Positions 1 through 8,609 of a DNA stretch of 57,726 nucleotides are shown here, piece by piece. The notes under the pieces were generated by a model that did not search any database, was not told where the DNA came from, and saw nothing but the letters and a program-made list of their open reading frames with translations. This stretch comes from Nostoc sp. FACHB-110 (lineage in GTDB: Bacteria > Cyanobacteriota > Cyanobacteriia > Cyanobacteriales > Nostocaceae): positions 1 through 57,726 of the forward strand of contig NZ_JACJRU010000048.1 in assembly GCF_014697425.1 (NCBI RefSeq). Reading direction: 5' to 3'. Every line of letters begins with the position of its first letter. The stretch's first letter is position 1. A program made the position numbers and the translations under genes.

Positions 1-521
1 ATTGCTACGGTATGCTTTAGACATTCGCTCATAAGGTGCTGTTTTCTACAAATTTCAGCATACGCCTTGTGAGCTTTCTTACAATAGTCCCCTACTTTTA
101 AAACATCCTCTAAAAACTGATTAGCTAATGATACACCTAAGGCAAAAGGTACACTTTCAAAAATTATTTTTCCTAAAGCCTCTCGTAAGGGTGTAGCTAA
201 TGTGATTTCTCGTAAGATGAAGAGGATAAAACTAGAACAAACTATCCCAATAGCTAGTGCTTCTATGGTATCAGTCAACGCTTCGTATGGCTTTAAAGTA
301 TATTTGCGTTTTCTAAAGCCTTCAGTGCGGTTGAGTAAAAAAACAACAATAAAAGTTACGGCGATCGCCATCATGATTAATTGCGGTTTTGCCTGTGAAC
401 CAACCCACCACACTTCCATTGTGTAAAGCAATGGGACACCAAATAAAAAACCTCCACAAGCACCACGAATAATATCATTGACCTCACTTAACCAAACATT
501 CTTTTTCGGCTTCTTACCCAC
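1..521 (-). CDS. DUF2391 / TIGR02587-type integral membrane protein (3' end outside window)
   Basis: I translated this by hand on the minus strand. It starts at a GTG (521) preceded by an AAGGA ribosome site at about 7 nt and stays open to the window edge, giving at least 173 residues. The N-terminus is Lys-rich (MGKKPKKNVWLSEVND), followed by hydrophobic segments around residues 20-35, 45-62 and 90-108, so it is a multi-spanning inner-membrane protein. The motif RGACGGFLFGVPLLYTMEVW is what I associate with the TIGR02587/DUF2391 family of putative integral membrane proteins, whose function is unknown. The C-terminal part lies outside the window. Family assignment is from memory of the motif and is fairly likely, not certain. 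Confidence 0.72.
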   Translation of the reverse strand, partial: MGKKPKKNVWLSEVNDIIRGACGGFLFGVPLLYTMEVWWVGSQAKPQLIMMAIAVTFIVVFLLNRTEGFRKRKYTLKPYEALTDTIEALAIGIVCSSFILFILREITLATPLREALGKIIFESVPFALGVSLANQFLEDVLKVGDYCKKAHKAYAEICRKQHLMSECLKHTVA

Positions 522-921
522 GTATATTCCTTATTCACCTTTACTAAATTAGCAATATTATTAACTTTATCTACAACTATTTTTATTCATAAAATTAATT
601 TTATATAGGACTCATATTTGATTTTTGAACCAAATCTGTACCCACAAAATCACTCTTTCATACCCCCTAATCACAGGCTACGCAGATAATTCCAATAATC
701 AAACCGGATTTCTATATATTTAGTTTATATTAATCCTTTGAGTTTAATTTGAATTGTCTAATCTAGAGAGTATTTTTTATTTATTAGATTTTTACGATAT
801 AAAACGTCAACTATCTTAAGGAGTAAAAAATATTTTTTAATTGCTCATTCCCATGATAGATGTACTCACTAGCTAATCTTGGTAGTTTCTCATTAGTTAC
901 AGTAAATAACCAGGAAAAAAT
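522..921. other. AT-rich intergenic region
   Basis: This 400-bp stretch separates the minus-strand membrane protein from csbD. It carries one copy of a dispersed repeat (603-663). I see no tRNA, no convincing small ORF and no strong hairpin; the rest is AT-rich and probably holds the two divergent promoters. Confidence 0.5.
603..663. repeat. Dispersed intergenic repeat, copy 1
   Basis: The core CTCATATTTGATTTTTGAAC followed by a similar 30-bp tail recurs at 16088-16150 with a few mismatches. Both copies lie between genes. It may be part of a degenerate mobile element; no terminal inverted repeats are obvious. Confidence 0.6.
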
Positions 922-1104
922 ATGAGTATTGAGAACAGAATAGAAGCTACTGCTAAAAACATTGAAGGCAAACTGCAAGAAGTAGTTGGCGAAATCACAG
1001 GAAATCCCTCAGATAAAGCTGAAGGTAAAGCTAAACAAGCTGAAGCTCAAGTGATTCACACTACAGAAAATATCAAAGATGAAATCAAGAAAGTTGTAGA
1101 ATAA
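922..1104 (+). CDS. CsbD family stress-response protein
   Basis: This 60-residue, highly charged, Cys-free protein begins MSIENRIEATAKNIEGKLQE and contains the family pattern of a helical N-terminus, a V-G-E-I-T-G-(N/D) turn and a K-A-E-G-K-A-K-Q repeat. CsbD-like proteins are small, probably disordered or helical bundle proteins induced by general stress in many bacteria; their biochemical role is not known. The AGGAAAAAAT stretch just before the ATG can serve as ribosome binding site. The gene stands alone and ends in a strong hairpin terminator shared with the converging transglycosylase gene. Confidence 0.88.
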   Translation: MSIENRIEATAKNIEGKLQEVVGEITGNPSDKAEGKAKQAEAQVIHTTENIKDEIKKVVE

Positions 1105-1173
1105 CTGCAATTTTCAAGTTTACAGCTATAGCTGAATAGAGTAGTTGTATTTTAGGGTTGATGCTTTGATAAA

Positions 1174-1206
1174 AAATACTCCACTTTAATTTAAAGTGGA
1201 GTATTT
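1174..1206. terminator. Bidirectional intrinsic terminator
   Basis: A perfect inverted repeat AAATACTCCACTTTA / TAAAGTGGAGTATTT sits between the convergent csbD and lytic transglycosylase genes. A/T runs on both sides suit termination in both directions. Confidence 0.85.
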
Positions 1207-1224
1207 ATATAATGAAATTGTAAA

Positions 1225-3426
1225 TTATTGGGTTGGTAATTTTGGTTGTGCTGATGAATATTTCGCTACTAAGTTAGAAATTTCTGGATTATATAGTCGC
1301 AGATAATTCCAGTAGTTACCAAAAACTTGCCGCACATAATTTTTAGTTTCGTCAAACGGAATTGTTTCAACAAATTCATCGGGGTCTTCTTTGGGAAGAG
1401 TTTGGAGCCATTTAGAAACATTGCCAGGGCCTGCATTGTAACTGGCTATAGCTAATAATGAATTATTGCCATATTGCTGATGGGTATAATCTAAATACCA
1501 AGTACCTAACATGATGTTGTCGTTAGGATTGGTTAAATCAATTGTTTTGCTATCTAAGTTAGTTTTTGAAGCTATCCATTGTCCTGTACTTGGCATTACC
1601 TGCATTAGCCCTGTAGCACCAACAACAGATTTAATTTCTGGCTCAAACCGAGATTCTTGGCGGATTAAAGCAGTAACTAATAGAGGATTAAGTTGGCGTT
1701 CTTTAGACCATTTTTCAATTTCTTTGAGATAAGGAAAGGGATAGCGAGCTTGCCAATAAGTGATTTGTTTACTTAAAGCTTGATATTCTGTTTGTTCTTG
1801 GGGTGTTTCTCGGTCTTCCAACTTAGAAATTGTGTCAATTCCCGAAAGATTTTCGCCTCTGGCAAGTTGCATCAATCCTTCAGTAAATTGTTCGGCAACT
1901 GTGGGCTGCTTTTTATTGAGAAATTCTGTTTCCCACTGTAACCAAGCATCACGGTCTTGACCCAACAAATACAGTTCTTTAAAGGTGTCTGAACCAGCAG
2001 TAGGAATTGGACGCTGGCGCGCTACTACTTCTGGATTCATTTGACGCACACTATTAAAGTCGCCAACATTTAGCCCTAAAATATTTGCCGATCGCCAGGC
2101 ATAATAAGAGTAAGGAAATTGGCTAATGACATACTCAAAAGATGTTTTGGCATCTTGTTGTTTGCCAAGTTTCATCGCCCATTTACCTACCCAAAATCCG
2201 GCTCTGGGAGCCAAAATACTGTTGGGATTATTCATCGCAATGGGTTGTGCCCATTCCCAAGCTGTAACGTAATCACCTGCTTTGGCTTTATCTTGCGCGA
2301 TTTTCCAGCGATACTCTGCTGCTTCGTCTGATTTAGAATATTTGCTAATCAATAAATCCCACGTTTGTTGAGCAGATTTAGCATCTTTGAGACTTTCTAG
2401 AGTTTTGCCTTTGGTGGCTAATGCTGTTGCAGCTTGTTCGGGAAATTGAGTAATAACTTGGTTGAGATAAGGTATGGCATCTTTGCGAGTTTTGGCCATA
2501 TCTGCCAAACGTAATAATGCTGTTCCTGTTTCGGAAGCTTCGGGGAATTGCTGGACTATTTGTTTGTAAATCGCGATCGCTTTTTCTCTATCTTGGCTTT
2601 GTCCGCCTACTTGCAAGCCGCGGGCTATGCGGTAAAGGTTGCGAGCCGTTACTGGTGCTTGAGAATAGGCGATCGCCCCTTTACGAAATTGATTATTATC
2701 CCAATAAGCTGTGCCGATAATGTCCCAATCTGCGGGTTTGAGATTTGGCTGTTTGATTAACTGATCTAATATGCCGACTATGCCAGCTTGGTTATAGGCA
2801 TATTTCGCCAAAATTAATTTTAATTGTGGCTGATTGGGGTTTTCTTGCAGCCGCTTGCGAATAATTTCCCAACTGAGGGGATTAGACGGAAATTGAGATA
2901 TCGCTTTATTTTGATTTTCTGGTTGACCAATTAAATAATGCGCCTTCGCTGCTGCTGCGTCTTTGGGATAGAGTTTTAAAACTTTTTGCCGTAAATCCGA
3001 AGCTTTACCTGCTTCACCTAAAATATCTTGCGCTTGTGCCTGTTTTAGCAAGATATAAGGAGCTAAAACCGGGTAGTCTTTTTCTAGACCTTGGAGTAAA
3101 TCAAGGGCTGGTTGTGCGTCTCTGGTTTCAATTAAATCGCTAGCTAAAAGATAACGGGCGCGATTGCGGTCTGCTGAAGCAAATCCTTTGGCGATCGCTT
3201 CTAGCTGGGTTGCCCGTTCTACTGGAGATTTAGACACCAGTGGAAATACAGCCGATTTTACCTTGGCTGCGTCTGATAGCTGTTCTGATTGATTTTTATC
3301 CAGCTTGAGCCATTGACTTAATGTTTTTCCAATTTCTGGTGCTGAGACCATTGCCCCAGCGGAAAAGGCAAACACTGCCGCGCCAATAATTAAAGGAACT
3401 TGGTTTTTCTTGAGTTGCTTCAGCAT
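1225..3426 (-). CDS. Soluble lytic murein transglycosylase (Slt70-like, GH23)
   Basis: The 733-residue protein cleaves the MurNAc-GlcNAc bond of peptidoglycan with anhydro-muropeptide formation. Residues ~7-27 form a signal/anchor helix, so it acts in the periplasm. Residues ~50-520 are a TPR-like alpha-superhelix, like the U-domain of E. coli Slt70. The C-terminal SLT domain (~565-710) has the catalytic glutamate in ALIRQESRFEPE (Glu591), followed by GATGLMQVMP and the ASYNAGPGNV motif of family 1 transglycosylases. The length fits Slt70-like cyanobacterial enzymes. The ATG start at 3426 is the first in frame. It is transcribed alone, converging on csbD. Confidence 0.93.
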   Translation of the reverse strand: MLKQLKKNQVPLIIGAAVFAFSAGAMVSAPEIGKTLSQWLKLDKNQSEQLSDAAKVKSAVFPLVSKSPVERATQLEAIAKGFASADRNRARYLLASDLIETRDAQPALDLLQGLEKDYPVLAPYILLKQAQAQDILGEAGKASDLRQKVLKLYPKDAAAAKAHYLIGQPENQNKAISQFPSNPLSWEIIRKRLQENPNQPQLKLILAKYAYNQAGIVGILDQLIKQPNLKPADWDIIGTAYWDNNQFRKGAIAYSQAPVTARNLYRIARGLQVGGQSQDREKAIAIYKQIVQQFPEASETGTALLRLADMAKTRKDAIPYLNQVITQFPEQAATALATKGKTLESLKDAKSAQQTWDLLISKYSKSDEAAEYRWKIAQDKAKAGDYVTAWEWAQPIAMNNPNSILAPRAGFWVGKWAMKLGKQQDAKTSFEYVISQFPYSYYAWRSANILGLNVGDFNSVRQMNPEVVARQRPIPTAGSDTFKELYLLGQDRDAWLQWETEFLNKKQPTVAEQFTEGLMQLARGENLSGIDTISKLEDRETPQEQTEYQALSKQITYWQARYPFPYLKEIEKWSKERQLNPLLVTALIRQESRFEPEIKSVVGATGLMQVMPSTGQWIASKTNLDSKTIDLTNPNDNIMLGTWYLDYTHQQYGNNSLLAIASYNAGPGNVSKWLQTLPKEDPDEFVETIPFDETKNYVRQVFGNYWNYLRLYNPEISNLVAKYSSAQPKLPTQ

Positions 3427-3727
3427 TGATACCCGCTGAAAATTTTGACAGATTTTTGAAACTCTAGCACTATTGGCCAGAAGTGTTAGGAATTTTTAAT
3501 TTTTTGGGACTTTTCAATTTTACATAGCAACTTTCCATGATATATCCAGTTGCTGAATTTAGCCACAGCCTTGACAAAGCCAACTGGCATCTATTGTTTA
3601 CAAATTGCGATCGCTAGGACTAGGAAAAACAATCCTAATTTTCTGTTGCACTTTCTACATAATTGCTATTTTCACATCTATCCCAAGACTAAAATAGGCA
3701 TATTTAAACCCAATCATTGCAAATAAT

Positions 3728-4498
3728 ATGGGTACACTTATAGGTACATTTTTGACGTTTTTACTCGTCTTCGCTGTATCTGGATTGAAGTTAGACCGAG
3801 AATATCAGCGTGGGGTAATTTTTCGTTTAGGGAGAATTAATGGTGTCCGTGGCCCTGGCGTATACTGGGTTTTTCCTCTCGTTGAGCAAAAAAGTCAAAT
3901 TGATATTCGTACCAAAACTGTCACTATAGAACCACAAGAAACCGTGACAGCTGATAGCGTTACTATTAAAGTCAATGCTGTGCTTTATTACCGCATTCTT
4001 GACCCTTCAAAAGCAATTAATAAAGTAGAAAACTACCAAATTGCTGTTTATCAAACTGCTCTGACAACTTTAAGAAATGTTGTCGGACAGAATATTTTGG
4101 ATGATGTTTTACAAAACCGCGACAAAATTAACAGCAAAGTTCAAGAAATCGTAGACGAAATTACCGAACCTTGGGGAGTTGTAATTGAAAGGGTGGAAAT
4201 GAAAGATGTCGAAATTCCCACCGCTATGCAACGCGCTATGGCCAAAGAAGCAGAAGCCATTCGAGAAAAGCGCGCTCGGATAATTAAAGCAGCCGCAGAA
4301 CAAGAAGCATCAATCAAACTAGCAGAAGCTTCTAAACTCATTGCTGAAAATCCCGCCGCTTTGGAATTACGAAGACTACAAATGCTCACAGAAGTAGGCG
4401 CAGAAAATAACACCACTACCTTAGTTATGATCCCTTCTGATTTTATTAATCTGGCAAAACGTTTATCAGATCAAGTTCCTCATCAAGAGCAGCAGTAA
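3728..4498 (+). CDS. Slipin / stomatin-like SPFH (band 7) membrane protein
   Basis: This 256-residue protein has one N-terminal membrane hairpin (residues ~4-20), then the SPFH domain starting with REYQRGVIFRLGRINGVRGP and the typical GVYWVFPLVE, TVTADSVTIKVNAVLYYRI and QTALTTLRNVVGQ segments. It ends in a coiled-coil-forming helix rich in Ala/Glu (KEAEAIREKRARIIKAAAEQ). Slipins form ring-like oligomers in the membrane and organise microdomains; in prokaryotes they are often paired with an NfeD protease partner, which is not seen here. It is therefore an orphan slipin. Confidence 0.93.
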   Translation: MGTLIGTFLTFLLVFAVSGLKLDREYQRGVIFRLGRINGVRGPGVYWVFPLVEQKSQIDIRTKTVTIEPQETVTADSVTIKVNAVLYYRILDPSKAINKVENYQIAVYQTALTTLRNVVGQNILDDVLQNRDKINSKVQEIVDEITEPWGVVIERVEMKDVEIPTAMQRAMAKEAEAIREKRARIIKAAAEQEASIKLAEASKLIAENPAALELRRLQMLTEVGAENNTTTLVMIPSDFINLAKRLSDQVPHQEQQ

Positions 4499-5108
4499 AA
4501 ATACTTACTAATAGGATGATTTTGTTGGTTTTTTGGGACGGGCAATGCTCGTCCTTCATATTTCCATTCAGTCTAACAGAGAAACTTTCTTGAAAAGATT
4601 TCATTGTTTGATGGTGATTTTGCTGACTCAATCATGAAATATATTGTAACTAAGTCATGATATCTTGACATTGCTAATTTTAGAGAATATATACCTATAG
4701 CAAATTTTTTATCAATAAATTCTGGCTGATTAAAATGGCTAAAAGTTTTACTGGATAAGGATTTCTCTAAATTAAAGCTGACTCCAAAAACCTCTAAATT
4801 CAATTAGTGCATACTGGATTGAGATGAGTAAATATACCGAAAAAGCAGCAATCATTGTCTCGCGTTAAGGTGGGGAATCAGCTTTCATAATTCATGCTTC
4901 ACCAAAAACAGAACATTCTCCAGCCTTAGTTTTTCAGAGTTTTAGCTGAGGCTCTTTGTTTTACATAGCTGAATTTCCTACAAGATCATAGATTTAGTGA
5001 CCTTCTATTTGCAGGAATTTGACAATCTATTGAAGTGATAAAAATAAAGTTCTACCTTGTAATTAAGCACCTATCTCCCAGCATTTAAAATTTTAGGAAG
5101 TTACTTAT
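4499..5108. other. 610-bp intergenic region with two hairpins
   Basis: The region holds the hairpin repeat at 4536-4554 and a second imperfect stem-loop at 4922-4953 (AGCCTTAG...AGCTGAGGCT) followed by a T-rich stretch, which could be a terminator or a leader element of the copper-protein gene. A 76-codon minus-strand ORF (4573-4803) has no recognisable family and poor composition, so I do not call it a gene. Confidence 0.45.
4536..4554. repeat. Small palindromic repeat / terminator-like hairpin
   Basis: GGACGGGCAATGCTCGTCC folds into an 8-bp stem with one G-U pair and a 3-nt loop, 38 bp after the slipin stop. The T-run lies upstream, not downstream, so it looks more like a dispersed palindrome than a good terminator. 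Confidence 0.5.
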
Positions 5109-5513
5109 ATGATGATTGAACCTACACTCACTACATTAGAAGCTGGCAAACAAAGCTGCATCGAATGTCACACTATTTGTATTGATACCCTGAAATACTG
5201 CAAAGACCAGCGGGGTAAATATTTAGATATGGCTATGATGTCCATGATGCGCGACTGTGCCGAAATGTGTATGATGTGCATCAACATGATGAATGATGGT
5301 TCTGAATTCATGGGTAACGCTTGTAGTTTGTGTGCCGAATTGTGCGATCGCACGGCAATGGCTTGCGACCAAATGAATGAAGATCCTAAAATGATGTATT
5401 GCGCTGCAATTTGCCGCAAATGTGCGGAATACTGCAAATCAATGGCCTTAAATTCAGCTTCGTATTTCCGCAGAGCGAGTTTAATTGATGAAGACGCTCT
5501 TTTGCCTAGCTAA
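5109..5513 (+). CDS. Four-helix bundle copper-binding protein (DUF326, Csp-like)
   Basis: This 134-residue soluble protein is very rich in Cys, Met and His, arranged with helical periodicity: CIECHTICIDTLKYC, RDCAEMCMMCINMM, CSLCAELCDRTAMAC and CAAICRKCAEYC. This is the DUF326 pattern of bacterial copper-storage proteins (Csp), in which a four-helix bundle lined with cysteines binds many Cu(I) ions. No signal or Tat peptide is present, so it would be a cytosolic Csp3-like form. It is not in an operon. The GGAAG box 7-10 nt upstream of the ATG supports the start. Copper binding is inferred from the family. Confidence 0.88.
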   Translation: MMIEPTLTTLEAGKQSCIECHTICIDTLKYCKDQRGKYLDMAMMSMMRDCAEMCMMCINMMNDGSEFMGNACSLCAELCDRTAMACDQMNEDPKMMYCAAICRKCAEYCKSMALNSASYFRRASLIDEDALLPS

Positions 5514-5548
5514 TTTGATTACTGCAATCTCAAGAACAAATTCTTAAC

Positions 5549-5588
5549 AAAAAAGTGGCAGTATTAATTTTTATATCGCCACTTTTTT
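5549..5588. terminator. Bidirectional intrinsic terminator
   Basis: The inverted repeat AAAAAAGTGGC / GCCACTTTTTT has an 18-nt loop and lies between the convergent copper-protein and glycosyltransferase genes. Confidence 0.8.
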
Positions 5589-5617
5589 ATGGTTTATTCG
5601 TAATCTTCTCCAAAAAT

Positions 5618-7225
5618 TTAAGGAAGAACTTGAATTAACTGATAATCTCGCACTGTACCTAGAACACGATGGCAGCGAGATAAATCTGGTGGATTTTTTA
5701 AATAAATCCAGGCGTAGCTAGAAGCTGGTAGTTGAGAAATTGAGTTTAACCTAGAACCTTGAATGGGAGTGTAAAAATTCAGTAAGACGGCGTTTTTTCC
5801 CTCAACCTGGACAAAGTAAATGGGATAAGTTTGCAAAATTGAGGCGATCGCTCTTTGTTGAAAAAACGTTCTAAAAGCGGGATTATAATCACCTATTAAG
5901 CCCAAACTTCCAGCTACAGCTAAAGCCAGCCAACAAGGAATCAACCAACCAGCCAGCCAATAACGTGCTGTAAGAAATTCATAACCTAAGTGATGACGAT
6001 CAACCCACACCGCAGGTAAAATTAACCAACTCAACCCAATAATCAAGCCAATAACCGCATATCTGTAGATATCTGCATTACCCCAACTTAAAACGCATAT
6101 ACCCGCTATAAAAAGTAAAATACCTAATCCACCAAAGCCATAACTCAAATTACGAGGAAGATTTGTCTGTGGTTTTGTCTTATCGTAAACCTTGCCCAAC
6201 CAATCTAAACCTAAAGCTGCCAACATTGCCATAAAAGGATAAAGGCAAAGACTATAGTGTGATAACCGCGTTGAAAAAATGCTGAGTTCTATAAATAAAA
6301 CGATAGGGAATCCAACTAGTAATAAATGATAATGACGGATGGGACGGCGAAATGCAACAACCAATCCCAAAATACTAAAAAATACCCAAGGGAATGCTTT
6401 TAAAGGAATATTCCAAAAATAAAAAATTATGCTGTTTCCACCACGTTCTTTTGAGCCTAATTGTAAAACAAACTGCAATAAAGCATCCCAACTTCCACTA
6501 CCGAAGCGTTGCCAGCTAAACCACAGCCACATTAAAGTCGGAATAAAACCTAATATTAAACCTACATATAAAATAGGGCTAGTAAGATGACGGTGGCGGC
6601 GATGTTCACCAATTAAATAAGGTAATAGTGCTGCTGCTGGTAAAACAATCATAAAGCTTCTGACTAAAAAGCCGCAGCCTAAACATAAACCTGCAATCAA
6701 TCGCCAAATGTTCGCATATTTAGGGTGTAATTCTGCTTTTAATAAAGAAAACATTGCCAACAATACTAAAAATATCATTGGCATATCTGGCGTACCTAAA
6801 CGACAATATTGTAGCCAAAGAAATTCTACAGGTAAAATTACTGCTGCTAACCAAGCTAACTTTTTACCAATGAAAATTTTGCCAATTTCATATATTAATA
6901 ATAAGCAAAGTATCCCGGCGATCGCACTCGGAATTCTCGCACTAACTTCACTCATCCCAAATATGTTGTAAGCACTGGCAATTAGCCAATAAGAGCCGGG
7001 GGTTTTATGATGCACCGTCCCCCAAGGTGCTATCCAATCACCAGAATCAAACATTTGCCTAGCACGCCACGCATACAACCCTTCATCATGGGCCATAACG
7101 CTATTCTGCCCAGATGTGAAGAGTAATAAAGGTATGAACCACGCTAACAAACTCAGGTAAGGAAAAGCTGCTGATACGCGAAATTGCCACCAAATAGACT
7201 GGATGAAGTGAGTTTTAGACACCAT
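5618..7225 (-). CDS. Glycosyltransferase family 39 (ArnT/PMT-like) membrane protein
   Basis: The 535-residue polytopic membrane protein has about 11 hydrophobic segments. Its first large periplasmic loop carries the GT-C hallmark acidic residues in MAHDEGLYAWRARQMFDSGD, followed by HHKTPGSYWLIAS and SARIPSAIAG, as in ArnT and protein O-mannosyltransferases. Such enzymes transfer a sugar from a polyprenyl-phosphate donor to lipid or protein on the outer face of the inner membrane; the acceptor here is unknown. The gene is monocistronic. It may modify outer-membrane lipid or exopolysaccharide, but nothing in the context decides this. Confidence 0.85.
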   Translation of the reverse strand: MVSKTHFIQSIWWQFRVSAAFPYLSLLAWFIPLLLFTSGQNSVMAHDEGLYAWRARQMFDSGDWIAPWGTVHHKTPGSYWLIASAYNIFGMSEVSARIPSAIAGILCLLLIYEIGKIFIGKKLAWLAAVILPVEFLWLQYCRLGTPDMPMIFLVLLAMFSLLKAELHPKYANIWRLIAGLCLGCGFLVRSFMIVLPAAALLPYLIGEHRRHRHLTSPILYVGLILGFIPTLMWLWFSWQRFGSGSWDALLQFVLQLGSKERGGNSIIFYFWNIPLKAFPWVFFSILGLVVAFRRPIRHYHLLLVGFPIVLFIELSIFSTRLSHYSLCLYPFMAMLAALGLDWLGKVYDKTKPQTNLPRNLSYGFGGLGILLFIAGICVLSWGNADIYRYAVIGLIIGLSWLILPAVWVDRHHLGYEFLTARYWLAGWLIPCWLALAVAGSLGLIGDYNPAFRTFFQQRAIASILQTYPIYFVQVEGKNAVLLNFYTPIQGSRLNSISQLPASSYAWIYLKNPPDLSRCHRVLGTVRDYQLIQVLP

Positions 7226-7343
7226 TAGTTGGAAAATTCTCTTTCTTTATGGGCAGAGTTATGCAAACGTCTTTTATTAAAATATGTAACAGATGACTTG
7301 TACGAAATAATTTTTGTAAAAAAAATTTTCAAATAGATATTTT

Positions 7344-7988
7344 ATGATGCTCAGAGCAAATCAACGCCAAAAATTAGACGAGACAGACGATAAGCTATTT
7401 TATGCCTATCCCCGGTTTGTGACTCATGTTGATGATGGATTTATTCAACAGCTAACAGATTTATACCGCGATCGCCTCAAACCCAACACCCGCATCCTTG
7501 ATATGATGAGCAGTTGGGTATCTCATTTGCCAGATGAAATTCAGTTTGCCCATGTTGAAGGACATGGACTCAACGCCGAAGAATTAGCCAGAAATCCCCG
7601 CTTGAATCATTACTTTGTCCAAGATATCAACGCAAATCCCCAGCTACCTCTACTAGATCAAGATTTTGATGCTGTGGTGATTTGTGTTTCCGTACAGTAC
7701 ATCCAATATCCAGAAGCAATCTTTTCGGAAATTCACCGCATCCTCAAACCCGGGGGCGTTGCTATTATTAGTTTTTCTAACCGGATGTTCTTTCAAAAAG
7801 CAATTCAAGCTTGGCGTGATGCTTCCGAAGCCGCAAGAGTTGAATTAGTTAAACGTTACTTCAACTCAGTACCAGGATTTACTCAACCTGAAGTAATTTC
7901 TCGCCAGTCAGCAGTACCCGATATTTTAAAGTGGATGGGTATTGCTGGCGGAGATCCCTTTTATGCGGTGATAGCGTCTCGGAATTAA
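7344..7988 (+). CDS. Class I SAM-dependent methyltransferase
   Basis: The 214-residue protein has a Rossmann-type methyltransferase core. RILDMMSSWVSHLP is a divergent motif I lacking the usual GxGxG; AHVEGHGLNAEEL is motif II, QDFDAVVICVSVQYI motif IV, and IHRILKPGGVAIISFSNR motif V/VI. It resembles methyltransf_11 enzymes acting on small molecules. The missing glycine-rich loop is shared with cyanobacterial homologues that I recall, but substrate and SAM use are unproven. Two adjacent ATGs (7344, 7347) are possible starts. The gene stands alone. Confidence 0.8.
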   Translation: MMLRANQRQKLDETDDKLFYAYPRFVTHVDDGFIQQLTDLYRDRLKPNTRILDMMSSWVSHLPDEIQFAHVEGHGLNAEELARNPRLNHYFVQDINANPQLPLLDQDFDAVVICVSVQYIQYPEAIFSEIHRILKPGGVAIISFSNRMFFQKAIQAWRDASEAARVELVKRYFNSVPGFTQPEVISRQSAVPDILKWMGIAGGDPFYAVIASRN

Positions 7989-8014
7989 ACTATTAATTAA
8001 CATTTCATATATAC

Positions 8015-8105
8015 AGGACTTACGCAAAATTCTGAAAAAACGAACCGCAAAGGGCGCAAAGGACACGAAGTTATAAGAGTTCGAGAGGGTTCTTGCGTAA
8101 GTCCT
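8015..8105. mobile_element. 91-bp MITE-like element, copy 1
   Basis: A perfect 13-bp terminal inverted repeat (AGGACTTACGCAA / TTGCGTAAGTCCT) bounds 91 bp with a purine-rich, gene-free interior. An element of identical length and similar interior lies at 24552-24642. It is non-autonomous and presumably mobilised by a transposase encoded elsewhere. Confidence 0.8.
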
Positions 8106-8119
8106 AATAAATTCTCCAA

Positions 8120-8148
8120 ATCCCCAACTTCTCAAAGAAGTTGGGGAT
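8120..8148. repeat. Small palindromic repeat
   Basis: ATCCCCAACTTCTCAAAGAAGTTGGGGAT is a near-perfect hairpin directly next to the MITE copy and upstream of the antitoxin-like gene. It is a common type of intergenic palindrome in cyanobacteria and may also act as terminator for the methyltransferase transcript. Confidence 0.65.
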
Positions 8149-8215
8149 CTAGCTTCTCACGAAATGATTTAGTCTTGCTATATGTTTTCTCTTTATAACA
8201 GGGGAAAAAAGATAT

Positions 8216-8596
8216 ATGCTCAAACCCCATCCCATCAGAAACGAAGCTGATTATCGTGCAGCACTTGATGAAATTGAAAGATTATTTGATGCACAACCAA
8301 ATACACCGGAGTGCGATTTATTAGAAATTTTAACAACGTTGGTGGAAGCATACGAACAGCGACATTATCCCATTGAAGCACCAGACCCAATTGAGGCAAT
8401 TTTATATTATCTCGAATCCCGTGGCTTGTCTGGGCAGGATTTAGAGTCTATTATTGGAGGCCAAAGAGAGGTTGAAGAAGTTTTGAGTCGCCAAAAACCG
8501 CTAACGCTAGAAATGATTCGGTGTTTGTATTCTTCATTGGGAATTCCGGCAGAAGTTTTAATTAAACCATACTCTCTGATGAAAAACTCAGCTTAA
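8216..8596 (+). CDS. HigA-like antitoxin / HTH transcriptional regulator (orphan)
   Basis: The 126-residue protein matches the COG5499 type of HigA antitoxin. An N-terminal helical part (RNEADYRAALDEIERLFDA) is followed by DLLEILTTLVEAYEQRHYPI, the family's DPIEAILYYLESRGLSGQDL segment, and an XRE-type HTH (LESIIGGQREVEEVLSRQKP, then LTLEMIRCLYSSLGIPAEVL). Normally the HigB-type RNase toxin gene lies immediately upstream. Here the upstream 230 bp hold only a MITE and a palindrome, so the antitoxin appears to be orphaned or now serves as a stand-alone regulator. GGGGAAAAAAG upstream is a plausible ribosome site. Confidence 0.85.
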   Translation: MLKPHPIRNEADYRAALDEIERLFDAQPNTPECDLLEILTTLVEAYEQRHYPIEAPDPIEAILYYLESRGLSGQDLESIIGGQREVEEVLSRQKPLTLEMIRCLYSSLGIPAEVLIKPYSLMKNSA

Positions 8597-8609
8597 CAAA
8601 AGTGTGAAT

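Noticed and set aside
202..426. 74-codon plus-strand ORF
   Set aside because: It is antisense to the DUF2391 membrane-protein gene, which has the better start and ribosome site.
4573..4803. 76-codon minus-strand ORF in the slipin/copper-protein gap
   Set aside because: No family, no ribosome site and AT-driven composition.
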